64,000 nt of DNA from Boswellia sacra (GCA_013180625.2 SNVD02004758.1:1-64000), one strand, 5' to 3'. Shown: positions 21,348-33,400, counted from the first letter of the stretch. The notes: generated from the sequence alone by a model not told the origin. Program-made: numbers and translations.

Positions 21348-23323
21348 TCTCTATCTGCTTGTTTGCTTCATTTTCGTTTGCTTTCTTTTTTAGTGTGTTT
21401 ATTTGAGCTTTTTTATGTCATTTCTTTTGAGTTTTTTTTTTCAGGTTATTTCTTTCGCCCCAGGTAATATTTTCTAATCTTGGCTTTTAGAGTGGTGGTT
21501 TAAAAAGTTCAAGTTCTCTTGAAACGCATTATGGATTTCTTTAATCCATAATGGCTGAATAAGGAGGCTAACTTCTAAACTTTTTAGACCCATTCTAACT
21601 AACTTGTTTTTGTTTGCTGACTTGTTGAACTTTGTTATTTTATTAGTGAGTTTAATTTTGCGTAATTTAGAGTTGTTATGTGTTTTTATCTTTACCAGTT
21701 TCCATTTAAAAAAAAATTGTGGAAAAGCCTGAGAATGGCAGAATATGGGGTTTCCTTAACCCTTGAAACGCATTCTTCCTTAATAACTTTGTAGTTTGTT
21801 TATTTCATGTTGTTTGAAGTGTCTTGTTTCTTGTTTTGTTCTTCATAATAAAGGTATATAGGCTGGAAACCTTAAGTCTGCGGGCTACTGGTCCTAAGGA
21901 TTGTTGAAATATACAATCTTGACTCAAGTGTAACAACGCCACGTACCTCTTTTCTTGCATTTTGTGGGTCGATGATAAGATAATGATTGAATTAAGAATA
22001 ACTCTTAGAAAATGATAAATGATGCATGGATCCGTGTGCTTGAAATGTATATTAGTTTTTGCATTACCTTTGATTCTTTGCACAACATTGAGCATAGAGC
22101 CATTATCACTGAGTTATTTGTTTACTTAGAGAAGGCTTATGCAATTTAAGTGTTTCTTCAGATTTCAATGAATTCTAGAACTTGTTTGATGGTCACTCGA
22201 GGCGAAATCCTAGACTGTGCAATACTGGGGAAATGATTTAGGCCATCTTTGGACTGTTTGAGCCTTAATAGCCAACCTTAGTTGAAATTGATCCCTAGTT
22301 ACCCCTTTGAGCCTCTGTAAGCTTTTTTTTTTTTTTTTGTTAACTCACTAAAAGATTTCCTAACCTCAAATGAATTTTTTGTTCTCAAACAGTTTGTCCC
22401 TTACCTATAAGCATGTAGATCATTCACGATGACATTTTGAGCTATGTTCTAGTTTTGGGAAGTTAGAGGAGGTTGGATTGTGCCATGAGCAATGCAAGTG
22501 AGTTTTATTGTGTTTGTAAAAAAGAAAAAGAAAAAAAGAAAAAAAAACAATCTGTCTTATCTTCCATGTACTTAAACATTGAGGACAATGTGTTGTTTAA
22601 GTATGGGGGAAGAGAATTGCAGTTAAAGAAAAAAAAGAAAAAAAGAAAAAGAAGAGAAAAAAACAGATCTATACCCTTGTGTGTTCTTAAAAAGAATGAA
22701 ACAACAAAGTGTGGGGGTGTAGTTTTTGTTGTGTTAAAAAAAACAATAATAAAATGAGAGATTGAGTGTTTTGAATAAGTTTTGGGGAGTCACTTAGTGA
22801 ATTCGAACGAATTTTTTTATGTTATGTGGTTGAGCTCTACATAATCTTGAACGATTTATGTGTTTGCGGGTGATTTGAGCCAAATTATTATCTTTTATCA
22901 TACCTTCACCCAAGCCAAACGTTACAAGCTTAATAAAGTCCTACTTGATCCTTGGTGTTGTGCATGTCTACATTAGTGGAGAGTGACTTAAAAAGCAGGC
23001 CTATGGAGTTCATTTATACACACATCTTCAATATTAAATATGATTCATTTTTATGCATAAACTCATCCGGGTTACAAGTGATTAGGTGAGAATGGCTCTA
23101 CACACACACACTTGAGGAATTGAAGTGAAGCGAAACTAATCTTTGAAAAAAAATTCTTGATCAAGTGCATTATTTTGAAGTTTTCCTTGGGTTATAATTA
23201 TGTACAATCTTTGAGGCCTATTTGCAAGTTGAAGCATTTGTGTGTTTTTATTTTTCTATGATTCTGTTTTGATTTAGTTTTGTTTCACATCGTTGTAATT
23301 GCTCGAGGACTAGCAAAGTCTAA
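21348..23323 (+). other. Element A 3' non-coding region
   Basis: Collinear with 10012-12047 of B. It includes A-rich runs (22518-22550, 22625-22665) and extra GTGTGGGGG-like tracts (around 22604 and 22710) that resemble the true PPT. Reading frames here are low-complexity. Confidence 0.72.
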
Positions 23324-23336
23324 GTGTGGGGGAATT
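23324..23336 (+). other. Polypurine tract of element A
   Basis: GTGTGGGGGAATT immediately precedes the 3' LTR start TGATAGG. Confidence 0.85.
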
Positions 23337-24752
23337 TGATAGGTGTTTATTTATGTATTACTTTCATATCAATTTGTCTATGTTTCTTTGCTATATTCCT
23401 TCGTATTTTTATGTTTTTGTGTGGTTTTGATGTTGGTGGGTGTTTTGGAGCAACTTGCACAAAAAATGGAGTAAAACCCTTCATTTTCACCTCTGCTAGT
23501 CAACCTTCTTCTCGGATTTAATTGTATTGATATACAATGAACCCAATGACATGCTGTATACCGTTGGAAAGCTCTCGAAGTCTATTTTCTAGAGAAAGTT
23601 ACGGTTCATGAATTCATTCAGTGTACCAAAAGTTATAATCAAAACAGTGTGAGAAGTGTAGAAATATAATTTCACAAATCTCTGTAGCATGTATAATACG
23701 GGGCACTGTAGCAGGTTACTGTAGCAGAGTATATAAACATATTTTAGGGTTTTATTTTGATAACTTGGAGAGGGGGAGAACGTGTTAGAGGCTGCATCTT
23801 TGGATTTCTCTCATCTCTTGGAGTTCTTGAAGGAGATTGAAGGCTTGGAAAGAGGAAGAACTACAAATCCTAAGAGATTTCATCAGATTTGCTAAGTTCA
23901 TCATTTCCCTTTCATCTTCTGGAATTTTTATGTCTTGTATTGTATTTATGACGTTTTTAAACATGTGTAACTGAATCTGAATTGGTTGAGGGTGATTTCA
24001 AAGCCCTTGATATGGTTTTTGTGAGTTGATTGTGCAAGAAGTTGTTATCCAATTCTCTAATTGAAGTTGCTTGTATTTTCCCATATCTAATGCTTATGAT
24101 TGCTTGCTGATTGTATTTGGAATGGCCAACTGAATATAATCTGGTTGTTGTCTATTGCTATAGTAGAAATCTTGATCCGTAATTGTCTTGAATTTCTAAT
24201 CCTTAGTAGCAAAATTGTGATCAGAGATTGCAATTGGAGAATACAGCCTAAGTTAAATAATCCGAGCTTGTGTGTTTATTGCTTAGATCAACCTATCTTT
24301 CTTATCGTAATGCATCCATTGAATTAAATTTAGAGAGCTTGTTCTAGGTTGTTTAATGGATAGAGATTAAATAAAGAGCCTGTTTTATTTAACAACAAAG
24401 TAAGGAAAGATTGGGATAACAGAGCTTGTTGTTATCTACGGTTGATAATTTCAATGGTGTAATTGGATGAAAATTCTATGATTAATTCGCAAATCCATAT
24501 CTTGTGGCAGAGAATGATCCCTTAGCCAAATTTCTGTCATTGATTAATTCTTACTTCAATTAAGTTTGCATTGTGTTATTCTTCATTTGCATTAATATTT
24601 CATCTAGCTAATCAATCAACAAAATCCCCCATTTATTCTGTTTTCGCTTTCGAATAACAAATTTAATTAGAATCAATCTTCGTGGGAACGATATCTTTCT
24701 CATCACTTTATTACTTGTGCGACTAGTATACTTGCTAGTTTCGAACGCATCA
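23337..24752 (+). repeat. 3' LTR of element A
   Basis: 1416 bp, TGATAGG to GCATCA, followed by the duplicated target TAACA. Differences from the 5' LTR are scattered substitutions. Confidence 0.94.
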
Positions 24753-25389
24753 TAACAAAATCTAATTATTTATGAAAAAATTAGTTTATTAACCCTACAC
24801 TTAACATAATCAATTAATAAATTGATATAATAATAACTATTATTATAATATGAAGAGAGTTAATAATTTATATAAGGGAATTCATTCTTGCTAGATATAT
24901 TTTAATTATTAGTAATTTAGTGATCAATTTAATGTTGTATTGTCTTAGATTGGAAGCAATTAGTTTAATATAATCAAACAAATTGTTTATTATATGGTGA
25001 TAATTAATTACTCATTTGAAAAATTAATTTTTATTTTATGATGAGAGTAATTTGGGATTAATTTAATATTCTATGATGTCAAAGACAAAGAATTAGTCTA
25101 TTAACCTTATATTTATAATAATTAATTTATAATGGACCATTATTATAACAAAATTACATGAAAAATTAATCTTTTTTGCAAAAAATTAATTCATGCCCTA
25201 TATTTATTTAAATTAAAAAAATTTAGAATTTGAAAAGATTGTTTTCAGCCGTTTTTGGCCGGCTGTTACCGGCGGCTGCCGGTGAATCCTCGCGTGAAGC
25301 GTCAACGTTGACTGAGTCCTCTGTTCCTGATCTCTGCAACTGTTAGGGCTTTATCAGCATATAGTGCACTATTTCACCAAAGAAGGCAA
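24753..25389. repeat. AT-rich dispersed repeat, related to 56740-57090
   Basis: Blocks such as ATTAGTTTATTAACCCTA and GATATAATAATAACTATTAT recur in diverged form near 56870-56960, and both copies precede a CACTA-like end. A short GC-rich island (25250-25330, CCGGCGGCTGCCGG) has no recognised product. Confidence 0.45.
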
Positions 25390-25717
25390 AGATAGCAGCG
25401 GTCACCGCAAAATTTGTGTTACAAACACAATTTTTTGTTGCCAAATATGTGAATTTTGCGCCAAAATAGTTGTCCAAAACTAATACCTACTTCTCTACAA
25501 CTAAATTGTTTTGTTGCCGATTGTACTATTCACACACAAAACAATTTTGTCCCATAATAACTGATTTTGTTGCTAAAAGTTTTGAGAGATGTGGACAAAA
25601 GTAGTAAAATATATTTTATAACAAAATCATATATTCATTGCAAAATATAGCTTTTTGCAACAAAATTGTTGTTCGTTGCAGAAAATTTTGTTACCGAAAG
25701 TCAATTTTCTTGTAGTG
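25390..25717 (-). mobile_element. CACTA-like transposon end (remnant)
   Basis: Read on the - strand the segment starts CACTACAAGAAAATTGAC, the terminal motif of many plant CACTA elements, and is followed by repeated TTGCAACAAAAT-type subterminal motifs. It matches 57360-57989 over about 300 bp. A matching opposite end and a 3-bp target duplication were not found, so the left limit is arbitrary. Confidence 0.6.
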
Positions 25718-26977
25718 ATATAAGACGTACAAATCAAATATGAAACAAGTAGTAACAAAGACATAAAAGCTAACTTATAAGTAAAACACTGATATAAGTA
25801 ATGAGAAAATAAGTATACTATAACCTACACATGATAATGAACATATAAATAAGACATGGCATAAAATAGACTGGCTTGAGGACTAGTTAAGCACGACATG
25901 ATATAATAATCAATTAACTAAAACATGCATAATTAAACTACTTAATTACACTAACCTAAGCTCAGGATATTTAACAAAGCTAGTCTAATCATGGCGATAT
26001 TAATTAATTAAACATGGCATGATAAATTAAACTAACATGGCATATTATACTACTAACTAAGCTAATATAATCATGGCATAAACAAATAAAACTGATGAGA
26101 CGAATTAAGGGAATTGTCCTTAATTCTAACCTTCTTAAAGAGTGGTTGCTTCTTCAAAAATCTTCTAAACTTCTCAAAAGAACACTAGTTAAATTTTTTG
26201 TTCTTAAAAAAAAAAAACCCCTTTTTATATTTTTTGAATTTCTCTAGCTAATTTCATGTATATCGATGCACCAGAACAATGATGTATCATATAGGTGGAT
26301 GGTGGATTTGATTTGGCTCAATTTTTCCAATGTGGGATATTGAGTACAGGCATGACGTTTGTAGGAGTAGGCATACACTTGTACCTACAGGAGTCACACT
26401 TGTACCATTGCTAGTCAGGTGTTTTTCCATGGTGTTCTTGGATTTTCTGAGACGTATGTTTGTAGGAGTACATGCTTACACTTGTAAGGCCATTTTGGGG
26501 GATTTTTTTTTTTTGTGTTTTTGAAGTATTTTCTTGAAGTTCAAAAATCTCATTCAGTTGAAATCACTCTTGGTGATGATTTTAGATATCATCATCTGGC
26601 TTCAAACCATAAGTAGAATTTTAATACTCACAGTATCTTTTCCAAAGTACATGTCTCTTCCAATTTAATGTTTCTTCCGATAGACACAAATCTTTCAAAG
26701 GTTTAATGTCTCTTCCAATAGACACAACTCTTCCAAAAGTCACATATATAAAAATGTGTCTTTTAAGCTTTATTTTGAAAATTGTTCTAAAATGCTTAAG
26801 TTAATATAAACAGTAATTGCAAAGAGATATTGATTTCAGAGTGTTAGACCAAAGACTACACATGCGCATACACAAGCACACATATTTATATAATTGAAGA
26901 TTATTTATGACTAAAATATTTGAAATGTTCAAATCATAAATTTAATATATCTTAACTTCAAATTTGTTTTTCATATA

Positions 26978-26979
<2 letters not shown>
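25718..26979. other. AT-rich intergenic DNA
   Basis: No gene, LTR or inverted-end structure recognised. Short tandem phrases (GGAGTCACACTTGTACC-like, 26360-26490; CTCTTCCAATAGACACAA-like, 26655-26740) recur locally. Confidence 0.5.

Positions 26980-27035
<56 letters not shown>
26980..27035. repeat. (AT)n(AC)n microsatellite
   Basis: A run of about 20 AT units passes into about 7 AC units, 65 bp downstream of the DUF4220 stop. Confidence 0.95.
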
Positions 27036-27101
27036 TTATGTATGAGGAATTTTTTTTTGGTATTCTACATTTTGAAAATAAAAATTTAAAACAAAATTAA
27101 G

Positions 27102-29090
27102 CTAGATAATATTCCTCCCTTCTTGGTCATATTGTACACTTAAGCCATAATGAGCCATAAGAAGACAAACATGTGTGAGTAGCTCTCCACCCTTTTTAAG
27201 TTGTTGGCCATGCTCTTTCCATTCACAATGATTTGCAACATATGTGAACATTTCCACCCAAACATCACTCATCATCTCCCATTTCTTTTCATTGCTCCAA
27301 TCATCCTTGAACTCCAATTTCTGCAAATCATGAGCAAGTTGACAACCTGAAAACAGCACTGACATATCATCTCGACCTAACAGTTTCCTCTCCCTTTCAT
27401 ACAACAGTTTGAGAGCTTCACTTTCTTTCTTGACCATCTCACTCCTTTTGGACTCAAAGAATTTTGTAGCTTCATCACAAGTATTTCTAAATCTTAACTC
27501 ACCATTCCCTTTAGGCATCATAGTTGGACAAAAGATTAGGAGATACAACATGTAATTCGATAAGCATCTGCTTATTTTGCATTGTAAATGATGACCAACA
27601 TCATCTCCAAGTCTACTTAAGTCTTCATAGTAACAAAGATCGGTAGCAATGTGCCAAATAAGTAGGCTTTCATCAAGCTCTGTATTGATTGTAAACCAAC
27701 CATAATCAGAAAGATCAAAATGGTACTTTTCTTCTAGAACACCATCACCTCTTCGATCTAATATACTTTTATCCCCCATAAGAAAATCGTGTCCATTGTT
27801 CTTTTGACTTAGGTTAAGGATTTGATTGTTGATAATTTCTTGCAAATCAGGATTCACATCTTTCCAAGTCAAGTACGAGTGCTTCTCTAACAACTGATTG
27901 ATACCAAGTATCTTTTTAATAACTCTAATAAATGGGGATGTGACTAACATGTCTTTGAGGGAATAACTTATCATGTTAAATTGTCCCATGGACATTGACC
28001 ACCTCTTGTGATTGGTCAAAATTGAGCGAGAAGAACACATAGGATCACAAATATTATGCTTGGAATTTTTTGACATGATCGAATAGATCAGTTTTGTCCA
28101 ATCAGAAGCAAAATGTTGTATGAATGCATAAACCTCTAGCACAACAGCTCCAACTAGAAGAATATAAGTTATGCAAATGTCATTCAATGGATAGGCATGG
28201 ATATTAACAAAGACTGAGAAGCTAACCAATACAAAAATCGAGGATATGCAGCTGATACAACGGAGGAAGATTCCCAATCGAGAATAAACAATGGTGGCCT
28301 TGGTATATAGCACATCATACATGAATCCAAGCTCAATTGCTACCAGGTTGAAAGCTTCTTTGGTGGACTTTCGGTCAAAGATTCTATGGCTCATCATCGA
28401 TTCACGACAACCGAGAATTAAGCCTGCAAATAAATGTGAAAATCTCTTGAAAAGAAAATAAGATTCAAGGAGTTCATGTGAACCATTACTCTGTAGTTGA
28501 TCCTCAACATCTCCTTTGATGTTCTTAACTAAACTCGGACTAGGATCAGAACTTGAAAGCAAGGAATCTCTGAACTTCTCAGAGCTTGAAGACCGAAGAA
28601 TCCAAGTCCTCTCTCCGTATTTAATGACTCCAACAATAAACACTGGAATGGCTAAAAATGTAATGACTTTGTTGCTCCAAGAGTGTATGAAGACATAAAA
28701 TGCCACTCCAACTTGAACAAGCAGCCCTAACAGATGCCTTATCCATAGCTCATTATCTTCTAATGAGTAAGCTGTTATAGTATCTGGACCACCAAGGTGC
28801 AAAAGAAGAAACGGAGCCCAAAATGCTTGTAGTTGTTGCCTGTGTTTTGGAGAATTACCACCAGAATCTCCTTGGCTGCTAGTTGCAAGGTTGCCAAGGG
28901 CAACAGTTGCCACCCAATCTGCTGCTAAATATGCTAACCACACAAGCATACTTATCCAACTTTTCGCTAAGTATTTTCTTCGAGAACTAAATGAGAAGAG
29001 AATTACTTGTAAAGAAAGGCTAAGTAGAACCAATACTCGAATTTCCCATCCATTCCAAAGATTTTTCAACTTTTCCACAAGTAATTGCAT
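27102..29090 (-). CDS. DUF4220/DUF594 domain membrane protein, 662 aa
   Basis: A single uninterrupted coding exon on the - strand, ATG 29090 to stop 27104-27102. Hydrophobic segments at residues about 18-34, 45-65, 120-137 and 142-157, plus two more near 280-325, predict a multi-pass membrane protein. The DUF4220 signature (FWAPFLLLHLGGPDTITAYS, then LEDNELWIRH) is at residues 90-119. The DUF594 signature lies at the C-terminus, around residues 605-655 (GGELLTHVCLLMAHYGL). Length, order and the single coding exon fit this plant-specific family, whose biochemical role is unknown. The bases upstream of the ATG (TTGTAG then GAGGGAGAGCC) look like a 3' splice site, so a non-coding leader exon is likely (see 31757-31870). 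Among long frames here it is the only one free of stops and frameshifts. Confidence 0.93.
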   Translation of the reverse strand: MQLLVEKLKNLWNGWEIRVLVLLSLSLQVILFSFSSRRKYLAKSWISMLVWLAYLAADWVATVALGNLATSSQGDSGGNSPKHRQQLQAFWAPFLLLHLGGPDTITAYSLEDNELWIRHLLGLLVQVGVAFYVFIHSWSNKVITFLAIPVFIVGVIKYGERTWILRSSSSEKFRDSLLSSSDPSPSLVKNIKGDVEDQLQSNGSHELLESYFLFKRFSHLFAGLILGCRESMMSHRIFDRKSTKEAFNLVAIELGFMYDVLYTKATIVYSRLGIFLRCISCISSIFVLVSFSVFVNIHAYPLNDICITYILLVGAVVLEVYAFIQHFASDWTKLIYSIMSKNSKHNICDPMCSSRSILTNHKRWSMSMGQFNMISYSLKDMLVTSPFIRVIKKILGINQLLEKHSYLTWKDVNPDLQEIINNQILNLSQKNNGHDFLMGDKSILDRRGDGVLEEKYHFDLSDYGWFTINTELDESLLIWHIATDLCYYEDLSRLGDDVGHHLQCKISRCLSNYMLYLLIFCPTMMPKGNGELRFRNTCDEATKFFESKRSEMVKKESEALKLLYERERKLLGRDDMSVLFSGCQLAHDLQKLEFKDDWSNEKKWEMMSDVWVEMFTYVANHCEWKEHGQQLKKGGELLTHVCLLMAHYGLSVQYDQEGRNII

Positions 29091-29531
29091 GGCTCTCCCT
29101 CCTACAATTTTTTCTCAAAAAACAATTAGCACGTAATTACCAATCTAAAAATAAAGTTTGATATAATATGATATGAATACTAAATTAAAGAGTACTCCAC
29201 ATGTTTACTACAAAGACAGTTAATTTTAAGAATATTAAATTAATATTCTTAACCAACTGTAAAAAGCTAAAGCTAGTACTATATTTCATGAAATATATAT
29301 GAACAAATAATGAGTTTAATTAAAGATATATGTGTTAGATTTATGCCCTGAGATTTAGATATTTTCTTTAAGAAATAAATAGCTATATGAATAAAAGAAT
29401 GTTTTATTTCATAATATGTCAGTATGTTAAATAGTTCAATGTTGTTAATAGCTAAGGATTCAGAGCTTATATAGTGAAAAAGTCTTTGTTTATATGAGCT
29501 GGTCATATATGGGAGATTTTGACATTTTAGT

Positions 29532-29944
29532 TGTAACAGTCTGGAGACTACAGTCAGTACACTCTAAGGCATTGTCCGCTTTGGCAGCCCACCGGCCCCT
29601 CACGGTTTTGTCCCCTGGTACTACCCTGTCTTGGGGAACGGAGCCTTATAGGACACCCTCTATTACCCTCAAGGGATTATTCCCAGGAGCGCCTCCCCCC
29701 ACTCGAACCCAAGACCTCAAAGGTCATTGGCGTTCGAAGTGAGTACCATTCGGGCAAGTTGTCTGAATGGTACTCACTTTGAACGCCAAGTACCTTTGAG
29801 GTCTTGGGTTCGAGTGGGGGAGGCGTCCTGGGGCCTGTGGGCTTAACAGGAACAAAACCGTGCGGGACCGGTGGACCCCAGAGCGAACAATACCGATTGA
29901 CTGTGCGACCTCACGGTTTTGTCCCCCGGTAGCAGACTGTTACA
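29532..29944. mobile_element. Foldback (palindromic) element with 5-bp target duplication
   Basis: Perfect 12-bp inverted ends TGTAACAGTCTG / CAGACTGTTACA are flanked by TTAGT on both sides (29527-29531, 29945-29949). The centre is a near-perfect hairpin: about 70 bp at 29685-29751 pair with 29764-29825 (GAATGGTACTCACTT and its complement, then TTTGAGGTCTTGGGTTCGAG). It is GC-rich in an AT-rich setting. A phrase TCACGGTTTTGTCCCC occurs twice in direct orientation (about 29597 and 29911). The TG...CA ends and 5-bp duplication would also fit an LTR-derived origin (two fused inverted solo LTRs). Confidence 0.85.
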
Positions 29945-30330
29945 TTAGTAATTTCTATACAAAGCTAGAAAAATTAAAAATTTTGACACTTAGTCATTGT
30001 AAAACATGTACATATAGATGAACTTTCCCTATGTTTGTCATTGTCATCTTACGTCAGAGATTTAAACTTAGACCTTTATATCAACATTCTTATATATCAA
30101 AGTCGTATAGAACAATGAATCAATCGAATAGAATATATATTAACAAAATTGGATGACATGATTGATGATATTAATTGTTTTACTTGTTTTTTTTTTCTAT
30201 GTTGGAAGTTCACAAAAATTAGAAAGCATAAATTCATACATGGAAATAAATTATAATTAACAAATTAAAAGAAATCATAACGACAATATGGCAGATGATT
30301 ATAAAGGTAGCCTGGTGATATATGTCAAAT

Positions 30331-31014
30331 CAGTGGCGGACCCAGAATTTTGTTGAAGAGGGGGCATCATTTATATTTTAATATTTATAATTTTATTTAA
30401 TAGATCTTGATGATATGAAAAAATTTGTTAAAAAATAATTTAAAAAAACGCTTAGATATAGGGACATAATGAACCTCACCATTCTGAAAGGTTTCTCAAA
30501 TATATTTTTTTAATGATATTTATTACTTGTTTACCCTAATCTATACAAATAAATCAACAATAAAAAGAAAGACATGGTGCAATTTTACAAATATAATAAT
30601 ATGTTATTAAAAATTATTAAAAGAGTTAGTCATTACCATTCACCAAAGTACTTCAATTTTGTACCCATCTAATAAGAATTGATTTTTTTAAATATTAAAA
30701 AATTAAAATGAATTCCACATAATTTATGCCAAACTACATAAATAAGAACTATGTCTAAAATTCTATTCATGACTAAAATAATTGAAATTAACTAAAATAT
30801 AATATGAACTCATATTGTTGCATTTGTGGCTGCATGGAGTGTTCAAGAGTAAGCAGCTCAGCACTTAGATAAAAAAAGGACAGCAAAACATTGAAATTAT
30901 GTGTTTTTAAATAAAGGATGATGAAGCAATTTCATAAAATAAGTGGGGGTTTTAGAAACTCTGCAAATTCCCAATCCCCTCCTCCCCCGTGAGTCCCTTG
31001 TAGGTGCGCCTCTA
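30331..31014. mobile_element. hAT-type MITE
   Basis: The ends CAGTGGCGGACC and (reverse complement) TAGAGGCGCACC are imperfect inverted repeats. The flanks are TGTCAAAT (30323-30330) and TATCAAAT (31015-31022), 8 bp with one mismatch, as for hAT. No coding capacity. Confidence 0.68.
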
Positions 31015-31756
31015 TATCAAATATAATATGTTAACAGTTTAAATATAACTCTTGCACAAAGAATGTTAAAGGTTTTTAATTTGATATAGAGTTATTAATC
31101 ATATAATATGTTAGTATATTATATGTTTAAATAATAAACCATCTTAGTAATTCAGTATTAACAAAAATAATATGTTATAAATCACATTATATATGATTCA
31201 GTCACTAACTTAAAAAAAAAATTAAGGAAACATCAACTATATGTCTTCTAAAATATCAATTTTCAGGCACAAATTCTATTTGATTAGCTATAATTTTTTT
31301 AAAAAAAGAAAAGAAAAAGCCATCAAAGTAGTTAAATCTAAAGAAACTAAAAATAGTTAAAGTAATTATTACTACTTGGGTTGTTCTTTTCTTCTTTTTG
31401 TTTTAGCATAAATAACTAAACTGATTAACTTAAGCTCATTATGTTCTTTTGCTTGTCAAAAAATTAAACATAAATCATTTCTAAAATTAAACCGAGTTGT
31501 AATCTCAATTTTAAAAACCGAACATAATAAATAACTCCAATCGCACACAAAATCAAATCAATTAAGTAGGAACAAGTACCAAAGGTCAAATACTATGTAG
31601 ACAATATTCATAAAATAATAAACGCCCATAATTTAGAGAGATATATAGAACTTGCATTTTTTTTAATAGAAAATATATATAGACCATGTTGATTTTTTTT
31701 TCCATTTATGTTGATGTAATCATATTCTTTTAAAAATGAAATAGCTAAAGACTTAC

Positions 31757-31870
31757 TTGGACAAAAGTGATATTGCGCTCGAGGATTGATGTTTTTGTCC
31801 AGACCAGCAAGCGCTTGAGTTCAATTGCTCCAATGAGGTCTCATTTTGGAGGCCATTCTACATATTATAC
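31757..31870 (-). promoter_or_regulatory. Probable promoter and leader exon of the DUF4220 gene
   Basis: On the - strand a TATA-like GTATAATATG (31861-31870) is followed about 100 bases later by a GTAAGT donor. The segment matches 53441-53530 upstream of the jacalin gene (shared GGCCTCCAAAATGAGACCT-type phrase), which supports it being a real promoter/leader. Start site not known. Confidence 0.5.
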
Positions 31871-33029
31871 AAAATCGAAGAGAGAAAGCTAGTAAAGAAT
31901 GACTTGTGCATGAGGAATGAATCATAAGATGAAGTCTGAATTAAAAAAATACCATTTGATAAAATTAATCAATATCTCAAAGTACTACTTTTTTAATTTG
32001 GAACAGCACTGTACAGACGAAGTTATATATAAAATTGCTAAAGCTTGAAGATTTGCAGCTTATGCAAAAAGATTGGAATCACTTCAGGTAAAAGCTAGGG
32101 TGGTTTGGATGCAAAGCAAAGTATTTGATGCAAATTAAATTAGAAAAGCAAATGGAGAAGAAATGAAGAAATGGTCAACAGAAGGTATCCATATCAATAA
32201 TAAACGGATAAATATCAAATTAAATTTGATGTTTGATGCTCTTAACTATGACTATCTAATTAATTACAATTAATTAGCTCATGGCTACAATATCAGTGAA
32301 ATTGGAAAGTAAGTGTGAAATAATCGAAGATGCATATGAATGAAACTAACCAAATTAATTGCAAAGCTAAATTTACGTCGCAAGACATCCGCAATATGCG
32401 AAGAAATGAACTCTGTACGTTAAAAATGTATATAAATATCTTTTATTATATATTTAGTGTTTGTCATAACTTTTTATTGACAGTTTGGTGAACCAGTCAA
32501 TATCAAAAGATTTTAAATAAAATTTCATCACTTAATATAAATATAAGTTTGTTTAATCTTATAAATATCTATTCAAGTTATTTTTCTCATTTTTATATCA
32601 TTTTATCGATTTAATTTGGCCAGTATTGATTTTCAAATGTTTATGATATATAAAGTTGAAATATATAATATTTGATACGTAAAAGGGCAAATATGAAACA
32701 CATTAATTAAATATCCAAATTAATAAGTTGTAATTAAGACATCCAAATTAAATTAAATTTTAAGTGTTTTTAAGATCTATTAACTAAGGATCAGGCTATA
32801 GAGTTTAAATTTTTAACTTGGATTGAGACAATAACTAAATAACCATCCATCTAAATCTAACAGTTGATAGAGATCTAGACATTAAAACATTATAGATTAT
32901 TTTTACTTAATTATTTCTGAAATTAAGAAAAATAACCCCTTCATTTTCGCCGAGAAATCACACTCTTAAAATTTATTCATATTCAGATTTTTTTTCGTTA
33001 AATAATTCTCTTGCATTTTTACCAGCAAA
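31871..33029. other. AT-rich intergenic DNA
   Basis: The first 60 bases continue the similarity to 53530-53620. Beyond that, nothing recognised. Confidence 0.5.
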
Positions 33030-33400
33030 GAGTTTCTTGTTCTAGTGGCTTTTAGTCCACTGTTTGATTGCTGAGACAAGAACAAGAAAACTCATTGCCT
33101 GTAAAAAACTGATAGAGCAATTTTAGAAGGGAAAAAAAAAAAGAGTTTTCAATTGCTTCTTATTCCAAGGCTTTTACTCAGTCGTTTTGTTGCTGAGAAT
33201 AAGAAAATTTTTAATAAAAAGTAGCATAACAAAAAGGTTTCCAGTTTTCCTTTAGGGCTCTTGGTGTGTTTCGTTGCTGGGAAAACTAGAATTAATAGTT
33301 TTAACAAAACGAAAATATTTCCATTATTGCTCCTCTTTCAAAGGCTTTTTAGTTGAGCCGTTTAGTTGCTAAGAACACAACCTAGAAAATTCATTGCTTA
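33030..33400. repeat. Four degenerate tandem repeats, each able to form a hairpin
   Basis: Units begin near 33030, 33141, 33236 and 33317 (spacing about 80-110 bp), each with a GTTT-GTTGCTGAG-like loop between complementary arms. Unit 1: GAGTTTCTTGTTCT (33030-33043) pairs with AGAACAAGAAAACTC (33079-33093), and inside it AGTGG pairs with CCACT. Unit 2: TTCTTATTC pairs with GAATAAGAA, with inner CTCAG/CTGAG. Unit 3: AGTTTTCC pairs with GGAAAACT. Unit 4 is weaker, with inner GGCT/AGCC. Function unknown. Confidence 0.65.

Larger units (their letters stand above)
6126..24752 (+). mobile_element. Athila-lineage Ty3/gypsy element A, non-autonomous, carrying a LOG gene copy
   Basis: The element has two direct LTRs (1415 and 1416 bp, TG...CA) flanked by a perfect 5-bp duplication TAACA (6121-6125 and 24753-24757), a tRNA-Asp-type PBS after the 5' LTR and a G-rich PPT before the 3' LTR. 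The internal region encodes gag and protease only. RT, RNase H and integrase are absent; in their place are non-coding DNA, an unrecognised ORF, a 67-bp tandem repeat and an intronless LOG gene copy. It is split at 8579 by element B, whose target duplication ACCTC sits at 8575-8579 and 17984-17988. Without B the element is about 9.2 kb. The LTR pair differs by a few percent by eye, suggesting an insertion that is not very recent. Confidence 0.93.
29101..31756 (-). other. Inferred 5' leader intron of the DUF4220 gene
   Basis: Predicted from a 3' splice site at 29102-29103 and a GTAAGT donor at 31756-31751. It would be 2.65 kb and holds a foldback element (29532-29944) and a hAT MITE (30331-31014). 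No transcript evidence is available. Confidence 0.5.

Noticed and set aside
29532..29944. Cassandra-type TRIM or tRNA-derived element
   Set aside because: No 5S-like promoter block or tRNA fold found; the whole element is a palindrome with its own target duplication.
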